The notes under the pieces are model-generated. The model saw only the letters and a list, made by a program, of their open reading frames with translations. It searched no databases and was not told the origin of the DNA. The translations under genes were made by a program, and so were the position numbers. Source: Acidobacterium sp. (GTDB lineage: Bacteria > Acidobacteriota > Terriglobia > Terriglobales > Acidobacteriaceae). From it: a stretch of DNA of 17,631 bases. How positions within the stretch are numbered: the first letter of the stretch is position 1; each line of letters begins with the position of its first letter. The DNA lies in assembly GCA_003152595.1 (NCBI GenBank), contig PMAM01000270.1, forward strand, positions 16,574 to 34,204, read 5' to 3'. This document shows positions 7,603 through 13,946 of the stretch, piece by piece.

Positions 7603-7628
7603 CTACTGCCCCGGGTTCGCGTACCCGG
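7603..7628 (-). promoter_or_regulatory. Strong leader hairpin followed by GGCAGTAG and a T-run
   Basis: On the minus strand CCGGGT (7628-7623) pairs perfectly with ACCCGG (7616-7611) across a 6-nt loop. It is followed by GGCAGTAG (7610-7603) and then TTTTT. The octamer differs at one position from GGCGGTAG, the start of the ops element recognised by RfaH in enterobacteria. Position, between PilZ and a NusG paralogue, suits a pause or recruitment element, but the resemblance is short and Acidobacteriota sites are not defined. Confidence 0.35.
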
Positions 7629-7673
7629 TGCTTCCTGTCTTCGGCAACGCCCGGATTTAACAGGAGAAATCGA

Positions 7674-8078
7674 TCAAATCACCAACCGTCGATGGCTGCT
7701 CACCGCATCTTTGGCTGCGTAATCCCTGCTGCTCATTTGGCGAAGAAAACGAGAATGCATAATCTTGGCAGCAATTGTGTAAGTACCAGCCGGGATCCTG
7801 CACTTCGACGATCTGATCACGAACCCTCGGCAGAAAACTTCCGCGGCGCATTCGCCGTCCAGCTCAACAGGAAGAAAAAAACGCATCTCAATCGCGGTCC
7901 TGGGATCCAGCGCTCTTCCGGACCGAATCAGCAAACCGGAAACGCTGATGTTCTCCGTCAGACCTTCTTGCCAATCTCGTTCCCCACGGACACGAAACCG
8001 GATGGCGGTCCCAATTTCATAGCGCCGGGCTCGGGGGATTTCCGGGTTGGTCGAATCAATGACCTGGTCCGACTCCAT
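7674..8078 (-). CDS. PilZ-domain protein, probable c-di-GMP-linked regulator of EPS
   Basis: This is a 134-residue single-domain protein. PilZ domains bind cyclic di-GMP through an R-x-x-x-R motif and a (D/N)-x-S-x-x-G motif. The second is intact (NISVSG, 43-48). The first is altered: the segment reads PRARRYEIG (15-23), with Arg at 16, 18 and 19 but none four residues apart. Strands continue through IEMRFFLPVELDGECAAEVFCRGFVI, as expected for the PilZ barrel. The C-terminal 25 residues, SRFLRQMSSRDYAAKD onward, are helical-looking and basic. AAGGAG 5 nt before the ATG supports the start. It is 170 nt upstream of the NusG-like gene on the same strand, so it may be the first gene of the EPS operon or a separately transcribed regulator of it. 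The domain assignment is good; ligand binding is uncertain. Confidence 0.8.
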   Translation of the reverse strand: MESDQVIDSTNPEIPRARRYEIGTAIRFRVRGERDWQEGLTENISVSGLLIRSGRALDPRTAIEMRFFLPVELDGECAAEVFCRGFVIRSSKCRIPAGTYTIAAKIMHSRFLRQMSSRDYAAKDAVSSHRRLVI

Positions 8079-8182
8079 CCCCTCTCCTTACCCTTCGTTC
8101 CACTGCATATAAGCACAGGCTTGCCATGCCGACTTGCGATGTTCAGGTTAGGGCAGTTCCCAGGAGACAGCAATGGCCCGAC

Positions 8183-8212
8183 AGTACTATCGTCATATGA
8201 CTGCATAGTGCT
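8183..8212. promoter_or_regulatory. Nested dyad, candidate operator of the PilZ/EPS operon
   Basis: A perfect 10-bp palindrome GTCATATGAC (8192-8201) is flanked by arms AGTACTAT (8183-8190) and ATAGTGCT (8205-8212) that match as an inverted repeat at 7 of 8 positions. It lies about 105 bp upstream of the PilZ start codon in the spacer after the response regulator gene. The shape suits a dimeric regulator; the neighbouring NarL-type regulator is the obvious candidate, but nothing in the sequence proves it. Confidence 0.35.
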
Positions 8213-8296
8213 ACCAAAGTGGAACGATGGTGTGTTACCGAGGTGCTCTAAATTGCGATTGGCGCGCATTCCAGTGGTGCGCGGGAGAGGCTCAGC

Positions 8297-8316
8297 GTTT
8301 CTCCGAGCGGAGAAAC
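8297..8316 (-). terminator. Terminator-like palindrome downstream of the response regulator gene
   Basis: GTTTCTCC and GGAGAAAC form a perfect 8-bp stem with a 4-nt loop, 28 nt past the response regulator stop codon. No T-run follows on the minus strand, so if it terminates transcription it would do so without a classical U-tract. An operator is the alternative. Confidence 0.4.
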
Positions 8317-8343
8317 AGTTCCACTGACCTGTGGATTCCGCAA

Positions 8344-9030
8344 TCAGCTCGCAGCGGCCGTAAGACGATGGTTGACGGCGAAAAGAGCCAGCTCAAGGCG
8401 GTTGGATACGCCCAGCTTGTCGAAGACGTTGCTGACATGGTGTTTGACCGTTTGCTCACTGATCGAGCACCGCTGCGCGATGTCCGGGTTCGAGTAGCCG
8501 GCCACCACCAGGGTCACAATCTCTATCTCGCGCGTCGTCAGCCCATAGTCCCGGGCGCGGGGGCCGTCGTCCGCCGGTGAAACGCTGCGCAGCGCGCGCA
8601 CCAGATCCGTGACGCTCTCCCGGCCGACCCAGTACTGTCCGGCCATGACACACTGAATGCTGTCGAACAGCCGCTGCGTAGTCGACTCTTTCATGATGAC
8701 GCCGTACGCTCCCAGTTTCAGCGCCTGCACGATCTGCGACTTTTCGATCGATGCCGTCAGCAGCAGCGTCCGCACTGGAAGCCGCGACGCAGAAAGCTCG
8801 CGCAGCACTTCCATGCCGTTCTGGCGAGGCATGGCCAGATCGAGCAGCAGGATATCCGGCCTGGTCTTCCGCGCCAGCTCCACCAGCACGTCGCCGTCCG
8901 AGGCCTCACCGACGATCTCAAAGCCGGGCTCCGCCTGCAGAAGTCTCCGCAGGCCGTCGCGGAAAAGCGGGTGATCGTCAGCGATCAGGATGCGAATTGG
9001 AGAAGGAAGGCTATTTGCTACAGCAACCAT
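8344..9030 (-). CDS. NarL/FixJ-type response regulator (receiver + LuxR HTH)
   Basis: This is a DNA-binding response regulator of 228 residues. The receiver domain spans about 12-130: acidic pocket D18-D19 (IADDH), phospho-acceptor D64 (ILLLDLAMP), conserved T92 (LLLTAS) and K114 (VIMKES). The LuxR-type helix-turn-helix is at about 163-222, with LTTREIEIVTLVVAGYSNPDIA and SEQTVKHHVSNVFDKLGVSNR. All switch residues are present, so it should be activated by phosphorylation. No histidine kinase gene is in the window, making it an orphan here. It is read in the same direction as the PilZ and EPS genes, 265 nt upstream of PilZ, and may control them; this is inference. The ATG at 9030 has no clear ribosome site. 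Confidence 0.92.
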   Translation of the reverse strand: MVAVANSLPSPIRILIADDHPLFRDGLRRLLQAEPGFEIVGEASDGDVLVELARKTRPDILLLDLAMPRQNGMEVLRELSASRLPVRTLLLTASIEKSQIVQALKLGAYGVIMKESTTQRLFDSIQCVMAGQYWVGRESVTDLVRALRSVSPADDGPRARDYGLTTREIEIVTLVVAGYSNPDIAQRCSISEQTVKHHVSNVFDKLGVSNRLELALFAVNHRLTAAAS

Positions 9031-9084
9031 GGCATTTGTCCGTGCGACTGAGATGGCTCTCTCAACATTCCCGAGCCACTTCCC

Positions 9085-9273
9085 TCAGAGATTTGACAGG
9101 GAGCACCGGCGGAGAACGACCTTCCGCGGAGTTGTATCCGGTTCAGGCAGGCTGAAGTTGATGTTGCTGAGAGTCTCGGACGGGCCCTGTTGGTCGCTTT
9201 CGCAGCGGGGCCCACAACCATTATAGCGTTCGTCCGGCATCCGGTTTTGCTCAAAGTCGTCATCGAAATTCAT
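9085..9273 (-). CDS. Possible small protein, 62 residues
   Basis: A short frame between the lipoprotein gene and the response regulator gene. It starts MNFDDDFEQNR, is acidic and polar with Cys residues (NGCGPRC), and ends RRCSLSNL. The composition is unlike the Arg/Pro/Ser-rich shadow frames common in this GC-rich DNA, and it does not overlap either neighbour. Against it, there is no convincing ribosome site and I recognise no family. Confidence 0.3.
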   Translation of the reverse strand: MNFDDDFEQNRMPDERYNGCGPRCESDQQGPSETLSNINFSLPEPDTTPRKVVLRRCSLSNL

Positions 9274-9316
9274 TGACTCAAACAGACTAACGTGACCGTT
9301 ACACCAGGCTGTTGCT

Positions 9317-10702
9317 TCAGGGAATGGTCGCGTCGAACGTATTCGAAGGGACGCTCTCCGCGCCTGCAACGTCGACACTCGTTACGTAATAGACGTAAGA
9401 CTGACCGTTCGCCACGGTCGTATCGGTGAACGTGGTTCCGGTATTCACCGCGGAATTCAGCAGCTGGTAAGACGAAGCTCCATTGATGGAGCGATAGACT
9501 TTGTAGCCGACCACCGCGTCGGCGGAACTGGTGGGAGCGGCCCAGGTGAGATTGACCGCGTAAGGCACTCCCCCGGTTCCACTCACGGGAATGGCCATGG
9601 TGCCGCCGGCCGTTGCGTTGCTGCTGATAGTGATCTGTCCTGAAACAGCGCCGGCGATCGTCGGCACAAATTCCAGTTGCAGGAGGATCGACTGGCCGGG
9701 ATTCACCGTGACCGGGAAAGCGAGACCGCCGATGCTGAAGCCGGAACCCGTCAGCGACGTGGATTCGACAGTCACCGCCTGGGTTCCCGAAGACGTCAGC
9801 ATGACGGACTGGGTGGCGGTGGAATTAACTGCGACCAACCCGAACGACACCTGGGAAGCGTTGGCGCTCAGGACGCGCAGCGCGGCGTTTAGCTGGAGAG
9901 CAAAGGACTCCGAAATTCCCCCGACGGTCGCGGACAGAGTGGCGGATTGCGCCGCCGGCACTGCTGCCACTGTCGCCGCGAATCCGATTTCGGTGGCGTT
10001 TTCGGGAACCGTGACGCTGGCGGGAACTGTGACTGCCGCGCTGGTGCTCGCGAGGTTGACCGCGACCCCGCCGCTCCCAGCCTGCCCGTTCAGTTCAACG
10101 AAGCAATTGTCTGTTCCGGAACCCACCAGCGACGCGCTGCTGCAGGAAATTCCGCTAAGAAGGCCGGAGGGCGGCGCTGTGGTGGCGTTAACCCCAAGGC
10201 CGGTGAGATTCACGGTAGGCGGAGCCGCGGCGGCATCGGTCATCAGGGTGACCGCACCCGTGACCTGGCCGGCGGCAGACGGGGTGAACTGCACCTGCAA
10301 GCTGTAGGTCGAGCCAGCCGCAACATTCACTGGATATTTGATCGAGCCTGCGATGGCGAAAGGCCCACCGGTGACATTCACGCTCGAGACCGAAACCGCG
10401 CCGGCGCTTATGTTTTTGAACAAGACCGTTCCGGTACTGATCTTTCCGACGGTCACGGCGCCAAAGTTCACGCCGCTACCGGCCGCGATCAACTGTCCGT
10501 CGCCGGCAATCGTTCCGCACCCGGCAAACGCGAGCAGAACGCAAAAGCCAACCAGCAAGCCGGCGTATGCCAGATAGCGCCGCGAGCGCCGCGCCCGGGG
10601 GCGCACATTGCCTTTTCTCTTTCCGAACCGGTTATCGGACCAGAAACCGCCACGGCGATCCGCTTCGGATTTTGTCGAGAAACGAATGGGGACCAGGTAC
10701 AT
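9317..10702 (-). CDS. Secreted lipoprotein with choice-of-anchor-D repeats and a fibronectin-III domain
   Basis: The 461-residue product is a cell-surface or periplasmic adhesion-type protein. The order is a basic N-terminus, a hydrophobic segment ending in LLAFAGC (a lipobox, Cys62), a first choice-of-anchor-D unit (VNFGAVTVGKISTGTVLFKN ... VQFTPSAAGQ), and an Ig-like stretch. A second anchor-D unit follows (VSFGLVAVNSTATQSVML ... LEFVPTIAGAVSGQI), then a C-terminal fibronectin-III domain (VNLTWAAPTSSADAVVGYKVYRS ... YYVTSVDVAGAES). ATG 10702 has GAGGT 7 nt upstream but leaves an unusually long n-region of about 45 residues. A GTG at 10606 (MRPRARRSRR) preceded by AAAAGG would give a standard lipoprotein signal with Cys30. 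The ligand is unknown. It is separated from the response regulator gene by about 290 nt and is probably its own unit. Confidence 0.75.
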   Translation of the reverse strand: MYLVPIRFSTKSEADRRGGFWSDNRFGKRKGNVRPRARRSRRYLAYAGLLVGFCVLLAFAGCGTIAGDGQLIAAGSGVNFGAVTVGKISTGTVLFKNISAGAVSVSSVNVTGGPFAIAGSIKYPVNVAAGSTYSLQVQFTPSAAGQVTGAVTLMTDAAAAPPTVNLTGLGVNATTAPPSGLLSGISCSSASLVGSGTDNCFVELNGQAGSGGVAVNLASTSAAVTVPASVTVPENATEIGFAATVAAVPAAQSATLSATVGGISESFALQLNAALRVLSANASQVSFGLVAVNSTATQSVMLTSSGTQAVTVESTSLTGSGFSIGGLAFPVTVNPGQSILLQLEFVPTIAGAVSGQITISSNATAGGTMAIPVSGTGGVPYAVNLTWAAPTSSADAVVGYKVYRSINGASSYQLLNSAVNTGTTFTDTTVANGQSYVYYVTSVDVAGAESVPSNTFDATIP

Positions 10703-11244
10703 CCACCTCACCTCAAGTCGTACAGAGTCTTTCCTCCGCCCGGCTCACGCCAGGAGTGGCTTTCCTTAGGGGGGTGGGAAGGCAGGGGTTTCCGCGGGAG
10801 TCCCAAACAACCGGGTTACGAATGGCTCCCGCTGCTCAATCTTGCTCAGCACTGTTTGCCAGTAATGCGAAATTTTAGCCAATGCGTGTGCACGTCGATA
10901 TCCAACGTCGGTGGAGGTTGCCGTTACCTTCGTGCTATGCGATCAGGACCGCGAACGGAGCCATTCGCGCCGAACCGCAGTCGGGAATTTCCACATTCGC
11001 GTCGATTCCGTAATCACAACCTCTGCGGTAAAAATGGACGCACGCGGGAAGATTCTTCCGCAGACGCCCTGCATTACGCACCTTGCAACGAGAATCTGCA
11101 CTCCGCCGATCGCCAGCAACGGCGCGGCTTCCAGCGCTTGACCACCAAAGTTACATTCCCCGGTACCGCTGCATGGATCACGATCGATCCTCTCGTTGGG
11201 GCTAATCCTGGCTCGCATCGTTCGCCGCAAATTAGAATCGAACC
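10703..11244. other. 542-nt divergent intergenic region
   Basis: The region lies between the minus-strand lipoprotein gene and the plus-strand ThiO-like gene. Frames are open on both strands but none has a ribosome site, recognisable domain or natural composition. I see one inverted repeat, GGAAGA-T-TCTTCC (11047-11059), and a 7-bp arm pair ACCGCAG/CTGCGGT (10974-10980, 11023-11029). No thiamine (THI-box) or other riboswitch signature was recognised. It should contain promoters for both genes. Confidence 0.5.
11233..11238 (+). promoter_or_regulatory. Candidate -10 box TAGAAT, possibly giving a leaderless mRNA
   Basis: TAGAAT ends 6 nt before the ATG of the ThiO-like gene, and that gene has no Shine-Dalgarno sequence. 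If it is a -10 element, transcription would start at or next to the ATG, giving a leaderless message. No good -35 box sits 16-18 nt upstream. The same hexamer occurs at 12399-12404 before the citrate synthase gene. Confidence 0.25.
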
Positions 11245-12294
11245 ATGGACTGTTGCGATGTGGCGATCGCAGGCGCCGGCATCATCGGGCTCACGACCGC
11301 CCTGGAACTGGCTGCAAGGGGCCGTAAGGTAACCGTCTTCGATCAGGGAGAAGCGATGGCGGAGGCCTCGCGCGCCGCCGCGGGCATGCTGGCAGGAGCC
11401 GACCCCGAAAACCCCACCGAACTGAAAGAGCTCACGCAGCTGAGCCTGTCGCTCTACCCGGAATTCCTCGAGCGCGTTGAATTCCTTTCAAAGAAATCGA
11501 TCCCCATCCGTACCAGGGCCACGGTGCAGGGCTTGCACGAAGCGCCCCGCGATGCGAGAACTCTGAGCGAACCCGAGCTTCTGGGTCGTGCGCCGGGGGT
11601 CCACGCGAATGGCTGGCAATTTGTGCAGCTCGATGAAACGAGTTTCGACGCCTGGGATCTCGCCGAGGCACTTCCCTCTGCCGTGCGGGCTGCGGGAATC
11701 GATCTGCGCGAGCATACAGCGGTCCTGAGCGCCCGCTGCGACGATGGCGGAGCCGAAATTGTAACCGTCTCCGGCACGTTCTTCGCCGGCGCCTTTCTGA
11801 ATGCCACCGGCGCCTGGGCGCCGGTCCTCGAACCGGCGCTGCCGGTGATGCCGCGCAAGGGCCACATGCTCACCGTCGAGCTTCCCGGCTGCGTGCAGAT
11901 GGATTGCGTCCTGCGCACGCCACAGGTCTACATTGTTCCGCGCGGCGGGAACCGCTACACCATCGGTTCCACGGTTGAGGATGCCGGCTTCGACCGCACC
12001 GTCGACCCTTTGCGCATTCATGAGCTGTTCAGCCGCGCCGCCGATCTCTGGCCGCCCCTGCGCGAGGCCAGCATCGCCGAAACCTGGGTGGGCTTTCGCC
12101 CCGGCTCCGCCGACGGCCTGCCCATCATCGATCAGACCGGGGCGAACCGCTGGATCGGGGCTGGGCATTTCAGGAACGGCATCCTGCTTGGCCCGGGCAC
12201 GGGCCGCGTTCTGAGCCAGTGGATGAGCGGGCGCCGGCCCGAGATCGATCTCTCCGCATTCCGCCTCGGCCGATTCGTTGCGGCATCCGTCTAA
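11245..12294 (+). CDS. FAD-dependent amine oxidoreductase, glycine oxidase (ThiO)-like
   Basis: This is a DAO-superfamily flavoenzyme of 349 residues. ThiO oxidises glycine to the imine used to build the thiazole of thiamine; relatives oxidise other amino acids. The N-terminal Rossmann motif is VAIAGAGIIGLTTALELA (GxGxxG at 10-15), followed by the second strand KVTVFDQG and RAAAGMLAGADPE, the usual ThiO-type substrate/FAD segment. The C-terminal FAD closure reads WVGFRPGSADGLPIID and GHFRNGILLGPGTGRVL, with the conserved Arg in GFRPG. Length fits a soluble ThiO (about 350-370). No other thiamine genes are adjacent, so substrate specificity is open: ThiO is the best guess, a general D-amino acid or sarcosine-type oxidase the alternative. 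ATG at 11245 is the only start before the Rossmann motif. Confidence 0.8.
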   Translation: MDCCDVAIAGAGIIGLTTALELAARGRKVTVFDQGEAMAEASRAAAGMLAGADPENPTELKELTQLSLSLYPEFLERVEFLSKKSIPIRTRATVQGLHEAPRDARTLSEPELLGRAPGVHANGWQFVQLDETSFDAWDLAEALPSAVRAAGIDLREHTAVLSARCDDGGAEIVTVSGTFFAGAFLNATGAWAPVLEPALPVMPRKGHMLTVELPGCVQMDCVLRTPQVYIVPRGGNRYTIGSTVEDAGFDRTVDPLRIHELFSRAADLWPPLREASIAETWVGFRPGSADGLPIIDQTGANRWIGAGHFRNGILLGPGTGRVLSQWMSGRRPEIDLSAFRLGRFVAASV

Positions 12295-12398
12295 CCCTGA
12301 GCGCCGTCATTCCGGGGACCACGGCAGTTCGTGCCGACATAATCCCGGCGCAGGCCAGCAGCGCGGCGAACGGCGCGGATTTTCGCGTAATCTAGGAA

Positions 12399-12404
12399 TA
12401 GAAT
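12399..12404 (+). promoter_or_regulatory. Candidate -10 box before the citrate synthase gene
   Basis: TAGAAT occurs in a locally AT-rich stretch (12388-12406), about 30 nt upstream of the structured leader. A -35 match is not evident. If used, the transcript would carry roughly 120 nt of leader including both hairpins. Confidence 0.25.
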
Positions 12405-12431
12405 TCTCGACGGTGGAACGCCTCCGAGCAG

Positions 12432-12494
12432 CGGGAATCCGGGAGCCGTTTGCATCGGAGAACGGCTCGGCGGCTTCCCGGTCAATGGACCGGG
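12432..12494 (+). promoter_or_regulatory. Switch-like leader of citrate synthase: two mutually exclusive hairpins
   Basis: The first structure pairs CGGGAA (12432-12437) with TTCCCG (12475-12480) and GAGCCGTT (12443-12450) with AACGGCTC (12461-12468), giving a two-part helix with an internal loop. The second pairs CCCGGTC (12477-12483) with GACCGGG (12488-12494) across AATG and is followed by TTTCCT. The outer arm of the first overlaps the second at 12477-12480, so forming one disrupts the other. This resembles an anti-terminator/terminator pair, although the T-tract is poor. It ends 33 nt before the ATG. No known riboswitch class is recognised. Confidence 0.45.
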
Positions 12495-12527
12495 TTTCCT
12501 GACGGATGGAGAGGGGAAAGCAGCACT

Positions 12528-13661
12528 ATGGCGACGGCAGCGGTGGTGAAGGGTCTTGAAGGGGTTGTAGCCGCGAATTCGGGGATCTGCTGGATCGACG
12601 GCTATGCCGGAGTGCTCGCATATCGCGGCATCGATATTCACGAACTGGCGGATCACTCCACCTTCGAGGAAACCACGTATCTGCTGTGGCACGGCAAGCT
12701 GCCCGACCGCACGCAGCTGGACGACTTCTCGCGCAAGCTGACCGAGGCGCGACGCATCCCTTCGGAGATCTACGATCTGCTGCGCTCGGTGCCGAAGAGG
12801 GCGACGCCCATGGAAGCGCTGCGCACGGCCGTCTCCGCGCTGAGCTTCTACGATCCGGCCGAGGCGGCCGTCGATCACGACTCGAACGTACGCAAAGCGT
12901 TCGCTCTGACTGCGCAAATGGCGATGCTGGTCGCGGGGTACGATCGCATCCGCAAGGGCAAGAGCATCATCGAGCCCGATCCATCGCTGTCGCACGCCGC
13001 CAACTTCCTGTGGATGCTGCACGGCACCAAACCCATTCCTGCCGCTGTCGGCGCCTTTGACATGGCGCTGATCCTGCACGCCGACCACGAGCTGAACGCC
13101 TCCACTTTTGCCGCGCGGGTGATCGCCGGCACCATGGCCGACATGCACTCGGCCATCACCGGCGCGATCGGCGCGCTCAAAGGGCCGCTGCACGGCGGCG
13201 CCAACGAAGAGGTGATGAAGATGCTCTTCGAGATCGGCAAGACGGGCGGCGATCCGGTGGAGTACGTGAAGGCTCTGCTGGGGCAGAAGAAGAAGGTGTT
13301 CGGCTTCGGGCACCGCGTCTATCGGACCGAGGACCCGCGCGCGACGCACCTGCGGAAGATGTCCGAGCAGTTGAGCAAGGACTCGGGCAACACGAAGTGG
13401 TTCGACATGTCCCGGCGCATCGAGGAGTTCGTGAAGATCGAGAAGAAGCTCAACGCCAACGTGGACTTCTACTCGGCTTCGACCTACACGACGCTGGGCA
13501 TCGATCTGGATCTGTTCACACCGATCTTCGCGGTGAGCCGCATCGCTGGCTGGGCGGCGCACGTGATCGAGCAGCTGGACGACAACCGGCTGATCCGTCC
13601 GCGGGCGGAGTACACCGGGCCGGAGTACCCGGTGAAGTACGTGCCGATGAATCATCGGTAG
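12528..13661 (+). CDS. gltA: Citrate synthase (type II-like bacterial/2-methylcitrate synthase family)
   Basis: The enzyme condenses oxaloacetate with acetyl-CoA to citrate, the entry step of the TCA cycle. The 377-residue product has the expected catalytic residues: His222 (LHGGAN), His262 (GFGHRVY) and Asp313 (NVDFYS). It also has the conserved HADHELNASTF segment (His187), SRIAGWAAHVIEQ and the C-terminal NRLIRPRAEYTGP. The length of about 375 residues, without an N-terminal extension, is that of the CitZ/PrpC-type short enzymes rather than E. coli GltA (427). 2-Methylcitrate synthase cannot be excluded from sequence, but there are no prp genes nearby. ATG 12528 is chosen over upstream in-frame alternatives because GAGAGGGGAAAG lies just before it and MATAAVVKGLEGVVA is the natural family N-terminus. 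It is transcribed alone, preceded by a structured leader and followed by a repeat-rich spacer. Confidence 0.95.
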   Translation: MATAAVVKGLEGVVAANSGICWIDGYAGVLAYRGIDIHELADHSTFEETTYLLWHGKLPDRTQLDDFSRKLTEARRIPSEIYDLLRSVPKRATPMEALRTAVSALSFYDPAEAAVDHDSNVRKAFALTAQMAMLVAGYDRIRKGKSIIEPDPSLSHAANFLWMLHGTKPIPAAVGAFDMALILHADHELNASTFAARVIAGTMADMHSAITGAIGALKGPLHGGANEEVMKMLFEIGKTGGDPVEYVKALLGQKKKVFGFGHRVYRTEDPRATHLRKMSEQLSKDSGNTKWFDMSRRIEEFVKIEKKLNANVDFYSASTYTTLGIDLDLFTPIFAVSRIAGWAAHVIEQLDDNRLIRPRAEYTGPEYPVKYVPMNHR

Positions 13662-13680
13662 GGTCGCGAGTTTCCGGTTG

Positions 13681-13756
13681 CCGGGGGGTTGAACCCCCTG
13701 GCCTTCTAACCGAATCAGCGACATCCGGAGGGGTGAACCCCCCTGGTGTTGTCGAG
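13681..13756 (+). repeat. Structured interspersed repeat, copy 1
   Basis: This 76-nt unit starts 20 nt after the citrate synthase stop codon. It has a G5/C5 hairpin around TTGAA, an unpaired CTGGCC...GAATCAGC linker, and a second hairpin (GGAGGGG with CCCCCC around TGAA) inside an outer CGACA/TGTCG pairing. It ends TTGTCGAG. A second copy starts 183 nt downstream in the same orientation. The form suggests a REP/MITE-like element. Confidence 0.75.
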
Positions 13757-13785
13757 TTGGTTCATAGGCCTGTTCCGGGTCTTCA

Positions 13786-13813
13786 AGTCCTCAGTCCCCA
13801 GTTCTCAGTTTCC
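13786..13813 (+). repeat. Four-copy 7-bp tandem repeat (AGTYCYC type)
   Basis: AGTCCTC, AGTCCCC, AGTTCTC and AGTTTCC follow one another without gaps. All differences are pyrimidine-pyrimidine (C/T) changes, as in a decaying microsatellite. It lies between the two copies of the larger repeat. Confidence 0.65.
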
Positions 13814-13863
13814 CGTCACGCCGGAGCGCTTTCCGGGAGCGTTTCGGGCAATTTTTCTGAATT

Positions 13864-13938
13864 CGGGGGGGTTGACCCCCTGGCCATCCATAAGAATCAG
13901 CAACATCCGGAGGGGTCACCCCCGTCAGCGTTGTCGAG
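13864..13938 (+). repeat. Structured interspersed repeat, copy 2
   Basis: This 75-nt copy matches copy 1 along its length (GGGGGTTGA-CCCCCTGGCC, GAATCAGC-ACATCCGGAGGGGT, GTTGTCGAG). Differences fall in the loops and linker. The outer arm reads CAAC instead of CGACA and pairs with GTTG, so the second hairpin is kept. Flanking sequences of the two copies are unrelated. Confidence 0.75.
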
Positions 13939-13946
13939 ATTGCTAA

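Noticed and set aside
8108..8135. Sigma-54-like promoter (TGGCAAG...TGCTT, minus strand) upstream of PilZ
   Set aside because: The GG and GC elements are separated by 9 nt, one short of the required spacing, and no sigma-54 activator is encoded nearby.
10703..10880. Possible cyclic di-GMP-I (GEMM) riboswitch upstream of the anchor-D lipoprotein gene
   Set aside because: A GGCAAAC and a GCCGGG-like segment are present, but the conserved GGACGCAAAGCC core and the helix order are missing.
10943..11230. 95-codon minus-strand frame in the divergent spacer
   Set aside because: It has no ribosome site, no domain and an unnatural composition; it would also cover the ThiO-like promoter.
11000..11244. 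Thiamine pyrophosphate riboswitch before the ThiO-like gene
   Set aside because: The CTGAGA and paired THI-box elements are absent.
12291..13724. 477-codon open frame on the minus strand covering the citrate synthase gene
   Set aside because: It is fully antisense to an unmistakable citrate synthase, rich in His/Arg/Val, with no domain; open because of codon bias.
13681..13938. CRISPR array
   Set aside because: Only two repeat copies with a 107-nt spacer containing other repeats, strong internal hairpins and no cas genes.
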